Below are positions 7,257 through 14,003 of a stretch of DNA of 64,000 nt, in pieces. The translations under genes and the position numbers were made by a program. The notes below the pieces were generated by a model, which was given only the letters and a program-made list of their open reading frames with translations, had not been told where the DNA came from and made no database searches. Every line of letters starts with the position of its first letter. Within the stretch, counting starts at the first letter, position 1. This DNA comes from Cupriavidus numazuensis (GTDB taxonomy: Bacteria > Pseudomonadota > Gammaproteobacteria > Burkholderiales > Burkholderiaceae): assembly GCF_905397435.1 (NCBI RefSeq), contig NZ_CAJPVI010000002.1:186001-250000 (forward strand), given 5' to 3'.

Positions 7257-8042
7257 CTATGCTGCCACCAAGCGGTGCATGACCTTCCTCTTCAGTGCAT
7301 CCGTCGCATCCAGTGAATCGACCATGTCATTGGCGGCGTTCATTAGTCGCCGAAGATCAGCACTTCCAATAGCGGATGCATCCTGAAAAACCACGATTGA
7401 GTTGAAATTCTCGATGTGTTGCTGCAGGTGCTGTAGCACGATCGTTGCCAGTCGCGCCCTATCTTTCGTGGGCACGCCGAAGACGAATAGTGGCTCCTTA
7501 CCGCCCTCGATGTAGAAGTCAATCGGGTAATCGTCGGCAACGGGAATGCCGCCATATACGTAGTTCCGGTGGACTTTCTGTGGGCCTGCTATCGATTTGA
7601 GGCTCACCTCAAGATCGTCAAAGAAGGTTGAGGCAACCCGGCTCTTCGTCCAAGTTTTCAATTCCCCGACGCGAAGCAGCGCTTGTCCGAAGCGTAACAA
7701 TCCCTGCCCCAGATCTGGCTCAGTCGACTCTGCGCGGATCTGGCCGTCCTCATCGAGGCGCGCCCCATATTCGTGAAGCATCTGCTGGAGCATGACCGCC
7801 CGGGGTCCCGACGACAGTGACCCAACATCCTGATCGTAGGAAAATCGCATCAAGGTGCTTCCAGCATCCTCCATCTGCCATCCGCCCATCACTTCGCGCA
7901 GCCAGACGGTGACAAAGTCGCCGTCAGCTTCGGTAAGCGGCATCGATAGGCGAATGGCGTCACGGTCCTCACCGACATCGAGGTCGGAGCACCAAGCTTC
8001 ACAGAGGATGCGGCGCAAGGCCGTAGGTGCATCAGGTGCCAC
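7257..8042 (-). CDS. DUF1828/DUF1829-like protein, second gene of a coupled pair
   Basis: 261 residues from a GTG at 8042 that overlaps the upstream gene by 11 bases; there is no clear ribosome-binding site, so translation is probably coupled. The N-terminal half fits DUF1828: DFVTVWLREVMGGWQMEDAG, then TLMRFSYDQDVGSL and a third helix (LQQMLHEYGARLDEDGQI). The C-terminal half (YPIDFYIEGGKEPLFVFGVP, then RLATIVLQHLQ) fits the DUF1829 partner domain and has the beta-strand character of a nuclease-like core, though no classical active site is certain. Such proteins are common in phages and mobile islands and have no described function. Confidence 0.75.
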   Translation of the reverse strand: MAPDAPTALRRILCEAWCSDLDVGEDRDAIRLSMPLTEADGDFVTVWLREVMGGWQMEDAGSTLMRFSYDQDVGSLSSGPRAVMLQQMLHEYGARLDEDGQIRAESTEPDLGQGLLRFGQALLRVGELKTWTKSRVASTFFDDLEVSLKSIAGPQKVHRNYVYGGIPVADDYPIDFYIEGGKEPLFVFGVPTKDRARLATIVLQHLQQHIENFNSIVVFQDASAIGSADLRRLMNAANDMVDSLDATDALKRKVMHRLVAA

Positions 8043-8541
8043 GTAGGAGTGTCAGTTCAAGTTGCTGCGGTGCGTCTGGGGATGTGCTCAATCCCGATAT
8101 TAGCGTATCGCGGACCAAGCAATGCAGCGCGCCGTCAACCGTAGTGTAGCCCTCAAACAGTTCTGCAAATCCGTCCGGATCGTAGCCGGCACGGATGTAG
8201 CGCTCTGTCGCAATGTGCCTGTGTGTTGCGGCCGGAAGCTTGTTCCTTTCAATTACATTCCGATGCGGATGGTATGCGCCGTTATATCTGACCAGGACCA
8301 GCGCTCCGCCGGAATGGAAAAGCCGCACCAAGCCCACGGAGAAGACGGCCGGATTGGATACCGAGACCCTCACGAATACCCGGTACTTGGCGGTCTCGTC
8401 GTCGATCGCGCGCACCTGGTAGTTTTTTTCGCGGTGACCGCCCTTGGTCGCCCACCGGGCCGAGGGATTCTCTACCTTCTTCGGTTCGCGCCTTAGCCGG
8501 TCAAGGTCAGCGTCGGTAAGGTGGGAGAAGTCAACGTCCAA
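8032..8541 (-). CDS. Partner of the DUF1828-like protein, unknown
   Basis: 169 residues beginning MDVDFSHLTDADLDRLRREP. The middle is an alternating beta pattern (YRVFVRVSVSNPAVFSVGLV, then GGALVLVRYNGAYHPH), followed by a conserved-looking HRHIATERYIRAGYDPDG segment with three histidines. I recall similar proteins (DUF6978-like) beside DUF1828 proteins but cannot confirm the family here. It precedes the DUF1828 gene with an 11-base overlap, so the two are made together. The unit sits downstream of the CI gene without an obvious terminator and may be expressed in the lysogen. Confidence 0.7.
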   Translation of the reverse strand: MDVDFSHLTDADLDRLRREPKKVENPSARWATKGGHREKNYQVRAIDDETAKYRVFVRVSVSNPAVFSVGLVRLFHSGGALVLVRYNGAYHPHRNVIERNKLPAATHRHIATERYIRAGYDPDGFAELFEGYTTVDGALHCLVRDTLISGLSTSPDAPQQLELTLLRGT

Positions 8542-8566
8542 TTCCTACCTCCCCGCCCACCTAATA

Positions 8567-8866
8567 TCAGTACCCATATTGGTTCCGTCTCTGGCCGCCC
8601 TGCGGCTGACCGTAGGACTGGTTGTACTGTGGTGGGTTGCTGTACTCGTCCTTCTGGTGCCCGCGCTGGCCGGTGTACGGGTTCACGCCACCATACTGAT
8701 TGTTCTCGGCGTTCAGGTTGTTGCTGCGGATCTGATCCGGGTTGGATCGGACGTGACCCTCGCGGTAGTTGCCGTTCTTGTCTACCGAGGGGCGGACGTA
8801 AGTTGTCTGGGCGTGGGCAAGCGACACGCCAGCCAGCAATGCGGCGGCCAGAAAGACCTTCTTCAT
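8567..8866 (-). CDS. Small secreted Asn/Gln-rich protein
   Basis: 99 residues from ATG 8866, preceded by GGGG eight to ten bases upstream. A clear signal peptide (MKKVFLAAALLAGVSLAHA) is followed by a polar tail with TTYVRPSVDKNGNYREGHVR, NNPYTGQRGHQKDEYSNP-type and Gln/Gly-rich segments. I recognise this VRPSVDKNGNYREGH type as a widespread small periplasmic or surface protein of Burkholderiaceae prophages and chromosomes, with unknown role. It lies 70 bases after the lipoprotein gene and probably belongs to the CI transcript, like lambda rex or bor genes, so it could alter the lysogen surface. Confidence 0.8.
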   Translation of the reverse strand: MKKVFLAAALLAGVSLAHAQTTYVRPSVDKNGNYREGHVRSNPDQIRSNNLNAENNQYGGVNPYTGQRGHQKDEYSNPPQYNQSYGQPQGGQRRNQYGY

Positions 8867-8936
8867 GTTTGACCCCAAAGTTGGATGGATCAGGGTAGCC
8901 GACAGCCAGCCCGCGCCGCTCCCCACGTCGGAGGGG

Positions 8937-9470
8937 TTATTCATCCGTCTCGCCTTCCTGTTGCTCTTCCGCATATGCCTGGCAGCCCTCAATAAACGAC
9001 GTGGATTTGCCGCTGCAATCATCAGGATCGGTGATGCCATTCTCTTCCGCCCAGGCGTAGCCCGCTTCGTGGCCAGAGCAATCCTGAGTGCAGTCATAAC
9101 CAGAGAAGGAGCGCGGAGTAGGCCGGATGGCATAGGCGGGCTCGAAAGGTCTTGGCACCTTCGATTCAAAGTAGCGCTGCAGCTCGGCAGCGTCTAAGCC
9201 CTGATGAGCCGCGACAGCCGGTACGACGCGATCGCGATAGACCTGCCAGATCATTCTGCGTTCTAGCGGGCCAGTGGTGTCGAAGTTGTTCTCTTCCTTG
9301 AACTCGCTCCAGGTCGGGAACGGCAGGCGCTCGGTCTGCGAGTGGCTGTCCGGTTTAGCCACCGTCGCCGCCGACGCGCCAGCAGGCGCAGCAGAGCTTG
9401 TGGGCGTGCTCTGCTTTTGCTGGCAGCCCAGCAGGCCAACTGCCACCACGATTACAAGCAACTGCCTCAT
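8937..9470 (-). CDS. Prophage lipoprotein with C-terminal Cys-rich domain
   Basis: 177 residues with a lipoprotein signal ending in LLGC (Cys16). After a Thr/Ser/Ala-rich linker there is a globular region and a C-terminal domain with six cysteines: YDCTQDCSGHEAGYAWAEE, then DDCSGKS and EGCQAY. That Cys/His pattern occurs in small exported proteins of other proteobacterial prophages. The gene overlaps the CI gene stop by four bases, so it is co-expressed with the repressor in the lysogen. It probably sits in the outer membrane and may protect the lysogen, for example by superinfection exclusion; this is inference from position. Confidence 0.78.
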   Translation of the reverse strand: MRQLLVIVVAVGLLGCQQKQSTPTSSAAPAGASAATVAKPDSHSQTERLPFPTWSEFKEENNFDTTGPLERRMIWQVYRDRVVPAVAAHQGLDAAELQRYFESKVPRPFEPAYAIRPTPRSFSGYDCTQDCSGHEAGYAWAEENGITDPDDCSGKSTSFIEGCQAYAEEQQEGETDE

Positions 9471-9988
9471 TTTGCCCCTTGCCGCCCCCTTGCCCTGCTC
9501 GGGTGAAGGCCGGTGAACTCGATTACCCTCTTCTTCCGCGAAAACACTGGCTGGTCGGATTGCTCTGGCTCCGGCTCCCCCTGGCGCCGTGTCGGCCCAA
9601 CTTTCAGCAACAGCTCAACGGCGTCAAGAATCATATCGATCTCAGCTTGCTCGCGGCCGTCGAGGATCTTCGCCAATCGCGCGACAGTAGTGCTCATGGC
9701 GTACGAGCCCTGAGTGAAAGTGTTTGCGGACTCCGCCGGCTTCGCATCATCGCCATGACGGACATCCATCCACCCAGCCCGTTCGCCGATTGCCGCCTCA
9801 ACCTTGCGCGCTGCGTCATCACCTAGGGATTTCGGCTTTCCACTCTTCGAATCAGGCTGCTTTGTCCGGATTTGGCTGATATACGCCGCTGACAGGCCAG
9901 CCGCGTTCGCGAGAGCAACCGCCTTCCCGCCCAGCCGCTGCACGGCCAGCTCCAGGTTCTCGCGGCGGATTTCGTCAATGGTTTGCAT
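9467..9988 (-). CDS. CI-like phage repressor without self-cleavage domain
   Basis: 173 residues from ATG 9988 (MQTIDEIRRENLELAVQRLG); the in-frame extension to 10045 crosses the operators and is rejected. Residues about 12-45 form an XRE-type helix-turn-helix (GKAVALANAAGLSAAYISQIR), and IGERAGWMDV (66-75) is typical of phage CI proteins. The C-terminal ~80 residues are helical (MSTTVARLAKILDGREQAEIDMILDAVELLLK) and basic at the end. They do not show the Ala-Gly cleavage site or Ser/Lys active site of the S24/LexA domain of lambda CI. It faces the Cro-like gene across three operators. Induction must therefore use another route, such as an antirepressor. Confidence 0.88.
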   Translation of the reverse strand: MQTIDEIRRENLELAVQRLGGKAVALANAAGLSAAYISQIRTKQPDSKSGKPKSLGDDAARKVEAAIGERAGWMDVRHGDDAKPAESANTFTQGSYAMSTTVARLAKILDGREQAEIDMILDAVELLLKVGPTRRQGEPEPEQSDQPVFSRKKRVIEFTGLHPSRARGRQGAK

Positions 9989-10001
9989 GGCACCGATTAA
10001 A

Positions 10002-10062
10002 TAGCAGAGCGCTATACTTTGAAATGTGCGCTGCGCTATTGACAACGATTAGCGCAGCGCTA
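10002..10062. promoter_or_regulatory. OR operator triplet
   Basis: Three copies of the TAGCGCAGCGCTA palindrome lie between the CI and Cro genes: 10002-10014 (one arm altered), 10026-10038 (two end mismatches) and 10050-10062 (perfect). Their centres at 10008, 10032 and 10056 are exactly 24 bp apart, as at OL. The perfect copy overlaps the PR -10 box, the middle one abuts the -35 box and the weakest lies at the CI side. This is the lambda OR1/OR2/OR3 layout and suggests graded affinity. Confidence 0.88.
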
Positions 10063-10066
10063 TACT
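10039..10066 (+). promoter_or_regulatory. PR promoter for the Cro-like gene
   Basis: TTGACA at 10039-10044 and TATACT at 10061-10066 are spaced by 16 bases. The predicted start of transcription falls at or within a few bases of the Cro-like ATG at 10074, so the message is probably leaderless. The strongest operator copy lies over the spacer and -10 box. Confidence 0.88.
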
Positions 10067-10073
10067 TCGCGCC

Positions 10074-10313
10074 ATGGATCTCAAGACATACCTGTCCCAA
10101 GAACGTGGTCGATGCCTTCAATTAGCGAAGGCAATCGGGGCGCATCAGCCCGACGTGAGCCGTTGGGCAAGTGGTGTGCGACCGGTTCCCAAGCACTTTG
10201 GCTTGGCGATAGAGCGGGCCACTGGCGGCGCGGTTACCAGAAAGGATTTGTTCCCGACCGACTGGCATGTCTTCTGGCCCGAGCTGGCTGAAGGCGGGGG
10301 CGCCAAGAAGTGA
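10074..10313 (+). CDS. Cro-like DNA-binding protein (YdaS type)
   Basis: 79 residues, first gene from PR. Residues 3-55 fit the Cro/YdaS helix-turn-helix: MDLKTYLSQERGRCLQLAKA, QPDVSRWASGVRPVPKHF and IERATGGAVTRKDLFP. The end (TDWHVFWPEL) is typical of these small regulators. There is no room for a ribosome-binding site if transcription starts where the promoter predicts, so translation would be leaderless. It should compete with the CI-like protein for the shared operators and repress PR and PL in lytic growth. The reverse-strand XRE gene ends one base after its stop. Confidence 0.88.
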   Translation: MDLKTYLSQERGRCLQLAKAIGAHQPDVSRWASGVRPVPKHFGLAIERATGGAVTRKDLFPTDWHVFWPELAEGGGAKK

Positions 10314-10649
10314 TCAGCCCTTTCCCTCAAGCAATCGAATCAGCCGCTCAAGGTCTGCGACCAGTTGCTTTGCGGATGCGAGGCAGCTCGCAACGACTTC
10401 TTGCGGATCGGCCTGGCGCTCGCCTTTCTCGTAAGGCCGGCCCTTTCCCGATGCGAGCCAGTCGCCAGAAACACCGAGCACTCGTGCAATTGCCGACGTG
10501 TGGCGGCTCCCCTGAGCGTTGCGCGCGGGGTCGAGCAGGTAGTGGATCGACTGAGGTCGGATCCCAATGCGATGGGCGAGGGCGCGTCCGGACATTGGCG
10601 GCTCCATGCGCGCCATTGCCCATCGAAGCCGCTCGCCGAACGTGTACAT
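10314..10649 (-). CDS. Second XRE-family regulator, convergent with the Cro-like gene
   Basis: 111 residues from ATG 10649 (MYTFGERLRWAMARMEPPMS). The N-terminal 65 residues form an HTH (SGRALAHRIGIRPQSIHYLL, then RHTSAIARVLGVSGDWLASG), and the C-terminus is an amphipathic helix (VVASCLASAKQLVADLERLIRLL), probably for dimer formation. No cleavage domain. The gene lies in the PR transcript on the opposite strand, so PR readthrough would make antisense RNA to it. It could be a CII-like or second-repressor gene. The start has no strong ribosome-binding site and is uncertain. Confidence 0.78.
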   Translation of the reverse strand: MYTFGERLRWAMARMEPPMSGRALAHRIGIRPQSIHYLLDPARNAQGSRHTSAIARVLGVSGDWLASGKGRPYEKGERQADPQEVVASCLASAKQLVADLERLIRLLEGKG

Positions 10650-10945
10650 GCGATGCAGTTTGTCATCGTCCCCGCGCAGGTTTGTCTGCTTTTTCGTATC
10701 AGAGCGCTCTGTCACTGCCGGCGCTTTCGATGGTTCCCCGACCGCTTGACTGACCCGCAGGCGGTTTTCCCCTGGCGTCTTTGCGCCGGGGCTTTTTATA
10801 CCTGAGACCCGATAACCAAATGACCCCTCTTCAAGACCTGAATGCAGTGGCGCCGCTGGCCGGCCCGGTTGTCGGACTCTCGTCATCGCCGCGCGCCACG
10901 TATGGCCGGCGCCAAGCAGGGCAGGGAGCGCTGCTCGCATCGCCC
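10650..10945. other. Intergenic region with rightward terminator
   Basis: About 296 bases between two leftward genes. It should contain the promoter of the XRE gene (upstream of 10649). The only clear element is the plus-strand terminator at 10769-10797. A GAGCGCTC core (10701-10708) resembles an operator half but is not the TAGCGC palindrome. Open frames here show no protein-like sequence. Confidence 0.4.
10769..10797 (+). terminator. Rightward terminator after the Cro-like gene (tR1-like)
   Basis: CCCC-T-GGCG, a six-base loop, then CGCCGGGG and CTTTTT form an intrinsic terminator on the plus strand, with one bulged base. It lies 456 bases after the Cro-like gene and before the rightward early operon. 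PR transcripts should stop here unless antitermination occurs. Confidence 0.8.
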
Positions 10946-11248
10946 TCAAAGCGCATCCGCCTGAATCAAAGCCAGGTGCTCATCGATGTCCGCGAAGACT
11001 TCCGCCGACTCTTCGATCAGCAGGGCCTGTTCCGCAGCGTGCATGCCAGCGCCAGGCGCTGCATCGCTCACCGTAGCCAAGCGCTCGGCGATCACCTGCT
11101 GAGCGCGGTCGCCGTACTGCTCGGCGTAGGACTTAAGCAGCAGCTGGCGCAGCACGAACAGCTGCAGGCGCATGTTGCGGTGCTCCAGATCGTGTTCGGT
11201 GAGTGGCTTCGTTGTGTTGACCGCCACTTCGTTTTTGCTTGGCGTCAT
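10946..11248 (-). CDS. Small helical phage protein, unknown
   Basis: 100 residues from ATG 11248, with GGAG seven bases upstream (MTPSKNEVAVNTTKPLTEHD). Mostly helical: RNMRLQLFVLRQLLLKSYAE, then RAQQVIAERLATVSD and ALLIEESAEVFADIDEHL. No signal peptide or motif. It reads against the PR transcript and starts only 34 bases from the divergent RHH-like gene, so the two may share a control region. Unknown function. Confidence 0.65.
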   Translation of the reverse strand: MTPSKNEVAVNTTKPLTEHDLEHRNMRLQLFVLRQLLLKSYAEQYGDRAQQVIAERLATVSDAAPGAGMHAAEQALLIEESAEVFADIDEHLALIQADAL

Positions 11249-11282
11249 ATCGGCGCTCCCGTCTGACTCTCCACTGAGACCC

Positions 11283-11552
11283 ATGCTTGAAGAAATTGAA
11301 GAACTGCTCATGTCCCGCACCCCGTTCAACCATCCGCTCGGCAAGCTGACCGACTCGGTCAAGACCGATCTGCCGGAGGTAGTAGGCGACATCGTTACCC
11401 AGAAGGCCCGCGAAGCCGGCATGACCCGTGCCGAACTGGTCCGGGAAATCATCTGCCATTGGGCCCTTCCAGACGACATGTTGAGGTTAGCCGAGCAGCG
11501 CCGGAATGTCGCCAAAGGGAATGGTGCGCGATTCGAACCCAATAAAGACTGA
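11283..11552 (+). CDS. Small RHH-like DNA-binding candidate
   Basis: 89 residues from ATG 11283, or 80 from ATG 11310 (MSRTPFNHPLGKLTDSVKTD). The segment TPFNHPLGKLTDSVKTDLPE followed by GDIVTQKAREAGMTRAELVREII looks like a short beta strand and two helices of the ribbon-helix-helix type. This is a pattern impression, not a proven family. It is the first gene of the rightward early operon and could regulate it. Confidence 0.6.
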   Translation: MLEEIEELLMSRTPFNHPLGKLTDSVKTDLPEVVGDIVTQKAREAGMTRAELVREIICHWALPDDMLRLAEQRRNVAKGNGARFEPNKD

Positions 11553-11615
11553 GAGCCGCGCGCAGTAGTTCGTTGATTCGATGAAAGCGGCCGCGGCCGC
11601 ACCGGGGGAATACAG

Positions 11616-11783
11616 ATGGAGCAAGTTCGATCGCGCGAAGCTATTCGCGACGAAGGTAAGAGTGCTGCCCGCGCAGGGAAGAAGGGTAGTCACAATCCGT
11701 ATCCGCAGCACACCGAGGCCCGCAAGGAATGGAGCCAGGGTTTCGTGGTTGCTCGCCGCGCCAAGCGGAGGACCGCAGCATGA
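11616..11783 (+). CDS. 55-residue RMF-like small phage protein
   Basis: Starts MEQVRSREAIRDEGKSAARA after a GGGGGAATACAG ribosome-binding region and overlaps the next gene by four bases. Highly basic. The central GSHNPYPQHTEARKEWSQGF segment resembles the conserved CPY...W..GW core of ribosome modulation factor, a pattern seen in several small phage proteins. Whether it binds ribosomes is unknown. Confidence 0.7.
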   Translation: MEQVRSREAIRDEGKSAARAGKKGSHNPYPQHTEARKEWSQGFVVARRAKRRTAA

Positions 11784-11980
11784 TCCTCGACCCCCGAATC
11801 ATCGAGATGCGCCGCCGCGCGCCCGTCTCCACCATCCCATATGCCGGCCAGCACAACTCGTTCAAGTGCACAGGCTGCAATGGCTTCTTCAACCGCGCGC
11901 TGCGCCTCAAGAACGGGAAGCTGAACGTTTGCCCGTCGTGCAAGGAAGCCCGCGTCGCTAAAGCCGTGGAGGTGCAGTGA
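11780..11980 (+). CDS. Zinc-ribbon phage protein
   Basis: 66 residues from the ATG that overlaps the previous stop. Two Cys pairs, CTGC and CPSC, separated by about 20 residues (FKCTGCNGFFNRALRLKNGK, then LNVCPSCKEA) form a zinc ribbon of the kind found in small nucleic-acid-binding proteins. The N-terminus is basic. Overlaps the next gene by one base. Confidence 0.75.
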   Translation: MILDPRIIEMRRRAPVSTIPYAGQHNSFKCTGCNGFFNRALRLKNGKLNVCPSCKEARVAKAVEVQ

Positions 11981-12150
11981 TGCTACTTCCCTTCGAAATC
12001 GCATTACGCGATGCCCTCCGCAAGCGTGCTGACGACAAGGAGGCCGAGAAGCTTCGCGCGGCCGAAGAGCGGGCGAAGAAGGTCAAGCGCGACAGCCTTG
12101 GCCTGCCGATCGACGTGGAGGCTGCCAGCCATGCTGAACCGCAGCACTAA
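11980..12150 (+). CDS. 56-residue charged helical protein
   Basis: Begins MLLPFEIALRDALRKRADDK and continues as one long charged helix (EAEKLRAAEERAKKVKRDSL). The ATG overlaps the TGA of the zinc-ribbon gene, and the end overlaps the Ref-like gene start by 20 bases. No family recognised. Confidence 0.6.
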   Translation: MLLPFEIALRDALRKRADDKEAEKLRAAEERAKKVKRDSLGLPIDVEAASHAEPQH

Positions 12151-12580
12151 GCCCCTGAAGCGCACTCCGTTGAAGCGTACCTGCGGCTTCAAGCAGGGCG
12201 GCGCCCAGCTCGCGCGCACAGCGGCCGAAGCGAAGCCCACCAAGGCACCGAAGCGCATGCGCGCCAAGCGGAAGCAGGCGACCGCGGCCGAACGTCGTTA
12301 CATGGGCCACGTCCAGGCGTTGGGCTGCATGCTCTGCCAGCACCTCGGGCTGGGCAAGACCGCGGCCATCGTTCACCACCAGCGCACCGGCCAGGGCGCC
12401 ATGCGTGCGAGCCACTACCGCACGGTGGGACTCTGCCCGGCGCATCACCAGCACAGCGGCTACGGCGTGCACGACATGGGCCGCCCGCAGTTCGCAGCCA
12501 TGTATGGCGTCAGTGAGGTCGAGCTCGTGGAGCGCGTACGAACAATTCTGGTCGCCCATCTGCCGGCCAACGAGGTTTGA
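12131..12580 (+). CDS. Ref-like (phage P1) RecA-dependent HNH nuclease candidate
   Basis: 149 residues from ATG 12131 (MLNRSTKPLKRTPLKRTCGF). A very basic N-terminal ~55 residues is followed by an HNH-type core: GCMLCQHLG, IVHHQRTGQG, then VGLCPAHHQHSGYGVHDMGR and FAAMYGVSEVEL. The order (Cys pair, HH, LCPAHH with a G-V-H-x-M tail, then aromatic-YG..E.EL) matches the P1 Ref protein, a nuclease that needs RecA filaments for targeted cleavage, and the basic tail fits its disordered N-terminus. Assigned by pattern, not by search. It fits with recombination genes elsewhere in the phage. Confidence 0.75.
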   Translation: MLNRSTKPLKRTPLKRTCGFKQGGAQLARTAAEAKPTKAPKRMRAKRKQATAAERRYMGHVQALGCMLCQHLGLGKTAAIVHHQRTGQGAMRASHYRTVGLCPAHHQHSGYGVHDMGRPQFAAMYGVSEVELVERVRTILVAHLPANEV

Positions 12581-12582
12581 TC

Positions 12583-13128
12583 ATGAGCGAACAACAACGC
12601 AAGCCTATCAGCAAGAAGACCCGCTTTGAGGTTTTCAAGCGAGACGGCTTTACCTGCCAGTACTGCGGCGCGCACCCGCCGGAGGCGACTCTGCAGGTCG
12701 ATCACATCCACCCCGTGGCCGAGGGCGGATCGGACGACATGGATAACCTCGTTACCGCCTGCGAGCCTTGCAATAACGGTAAGCGCGCACGCCTTCTGAC
12801 GTCCGTCCCGCAATCGCTGCAGGAAAAGGCGGACCTGATCGCTGAGCGCGAAGAGCAGCTGCGCGGCTACCACGATGTGATCGAGGGGAAGCGTCGGCGC
12901 CTGGATTCTGAGGCGGCGCGCGTGGCGGAGGTGTACGAGCGATTCGACGCCGGCTACACCTTGAGCCCGTCGTCTCTGGTCAGCGTACGCCAGTTCATCG
13001 AGAAGCTGGGTGTGCACGAAGTCATCGATGCAATGGAGATCGCCGGCATTCGCAAGACATTCAAGACGGGGCAGATCTTCCGCTACTTCTGTGGCGTCTG
13101 CTGGAACAAGATTCGGGATCAAAAATGA
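12583..13128 (+). CDS. HNH endonuclease
   Basis: 181 residues from ATG 12583 with GAGG eight bases upstream. The N-terminal 65 residues hold a classic HNH fold: RDGFTCQYCGAHPPEATLQV, DHIHPVAEGGSDDMDNLVTA, CEPCNNGKRAR, with the C-x2-C pairs for zinc, the DH, the N and the second N of the motif. A helical ~55-residue linker (QEKADLIAEREEQLRGYHDV) and a C-terminal helical domain (VSVRQFIEKLGVHEVIDAME) follow, as in nucleases located just before phage replication genes. It overlaps the O-like gene start by four bases. Confidence 0.88.
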   Translation: MSEQQRKPISKKTRFEVFKRDGFTCQYCGAHPPEATLQVDHIHPVAEGGSDDMDNLVTACEPCNNGKRARLLTSVPQSLQEKADLIAEREEQLRGYHDVIEGKRRRLDSEAARVAEVYERFDAGYTLSPSSLVSVRQFIEKLGVHEVIDAMEIAGIRKTFKTGQIFRYFCGVCWNKIRDQK

Positions 13129-14003
13129 GGCGCCCGTCATTTCAGTTTTACCCGGGCGACTGGCAGTCGAACACGAACCTGCGTCGCTGTAGCCATGCCG
13201 AAAAGGGCATCTGGCTGGACGTGATGTGCCTGCTTCACGATTCCGAGGAATACGGCGTACTGCGCTGGGCCCTGAAGGAAATCGCTCAGGCCGTGGGCTG
13301 CAAGCTGGCCGACCTGAAGGCGCTCGTTACCAAGGGCGTACTGAAGGGCGCCGATGCCGGCGCGCCGTGCGAAGCCTTCATCTATGTCCCGCGATCCGGC
13401 CGCAAGGATGGCGCACCAGTGACGCTGATTGCTACTCAAGAGGGGCCGATTTGGTATTCCTCGCGCATGGTTCGTGATGAATATGTACGCACCATTCGCG
13501 GCGAATCGTCGCGCTTCGGTGAAGGCAATGATGCCGCATCGAAGGGTGACGCAAAGCATGGGAAAGGTGTCGCACCAAAGGATGCACCTAAGCCCCCCTT
13601 TGGTGACGGCTCTTCTACTGCATCTTCATCTTCACCTTCGGATGATTCCGTTCCTGACGGAACGGGCGGCGAGCCGCCTGCGAAGGCCAAGTCCCCCGAG
13701 GAACTGGCCAAGGCCGAGCTTTGGCGAGCCGCGGTGTCGGTGCTGGAGCAGGGCGGCTGCCCGCCGTCCCAGTGCCGGACCTTCATGGGCAAGTTGGTGC
13801 AGGACTACACCTTCCCCATCGTCAAGGACGCGGTTGCCGCCGCAGTGGCGGAGCAGCCAGCCGACGCCCGCGAGTACCTGAAAGCGTGCTGCCAGCGCCT
13901 GAAGGGCGAGCGCAAGGCGCCGAATCGCCAGGAAGCCCTGGAAGCCAATAACCGCGCGGTGGCCGAACGGCTCGCCGCAGAACTCGAAGGAGCAGCGCAA
14001 TGA
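13125..14003 (+). CDS. Phage replication initiator (O-like, DUF1376-type N-terminus)
   Basis: 292 residues. Residues 1-130 resemble DUF1376-type replication proteins: RRPSFQFYPGDWQSNTNLRR, CSHAEKGIWLDVMCLLHDSE, WALKEIAQAVGCKLADLK, a winged-helix layout. A Ser/Asp/Pro-rich linker (about 160-195) joins a C-terminal helical domain of 90 residues. Such proteins bind the phage origin, which in lambda lies inside the O gene. The linker-coding DNA here (13545-13608) has three GGTGNCG repeats that might be weak iterons. It is followed, with a four-base overlap, by a DUF6475 protein that would load the host helicase. Confidence 0.8.
   Translation: MRRPSFQFYPGDWQSNTNLRRCSHAEKGIWLDVMCLLHDSEEYGVLRWALKEIAQAVGCKLADLKALVTKGVLKGADAGAPCEAFIYVPRSGRKDGAPVTLIATQEGPIWYSSRMVRDEYVRTIRGESSRFGEGNDAASKGDAKHGKGVAPKDAPKPPFGDGSSTASSSSPSDDSVPDGTGGEPPAKAKSPEELAKAELWRAAVSVLEQGGCPPSQCRTFMGKLVQDYTFPIVKDAVAAAVAEQPADAREYLKACCQRLKGERKAPNRQEALEANNRAVAERLAAELEGAAQ

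Noticed and set aside
10781-11266. 161-residue plus-strand frame
   Set aside because: It overlaps the better-supported minus-strand gene at 10946-11248, has no ribosome-binding site and an Arg/His/Leu-rich noise composition.
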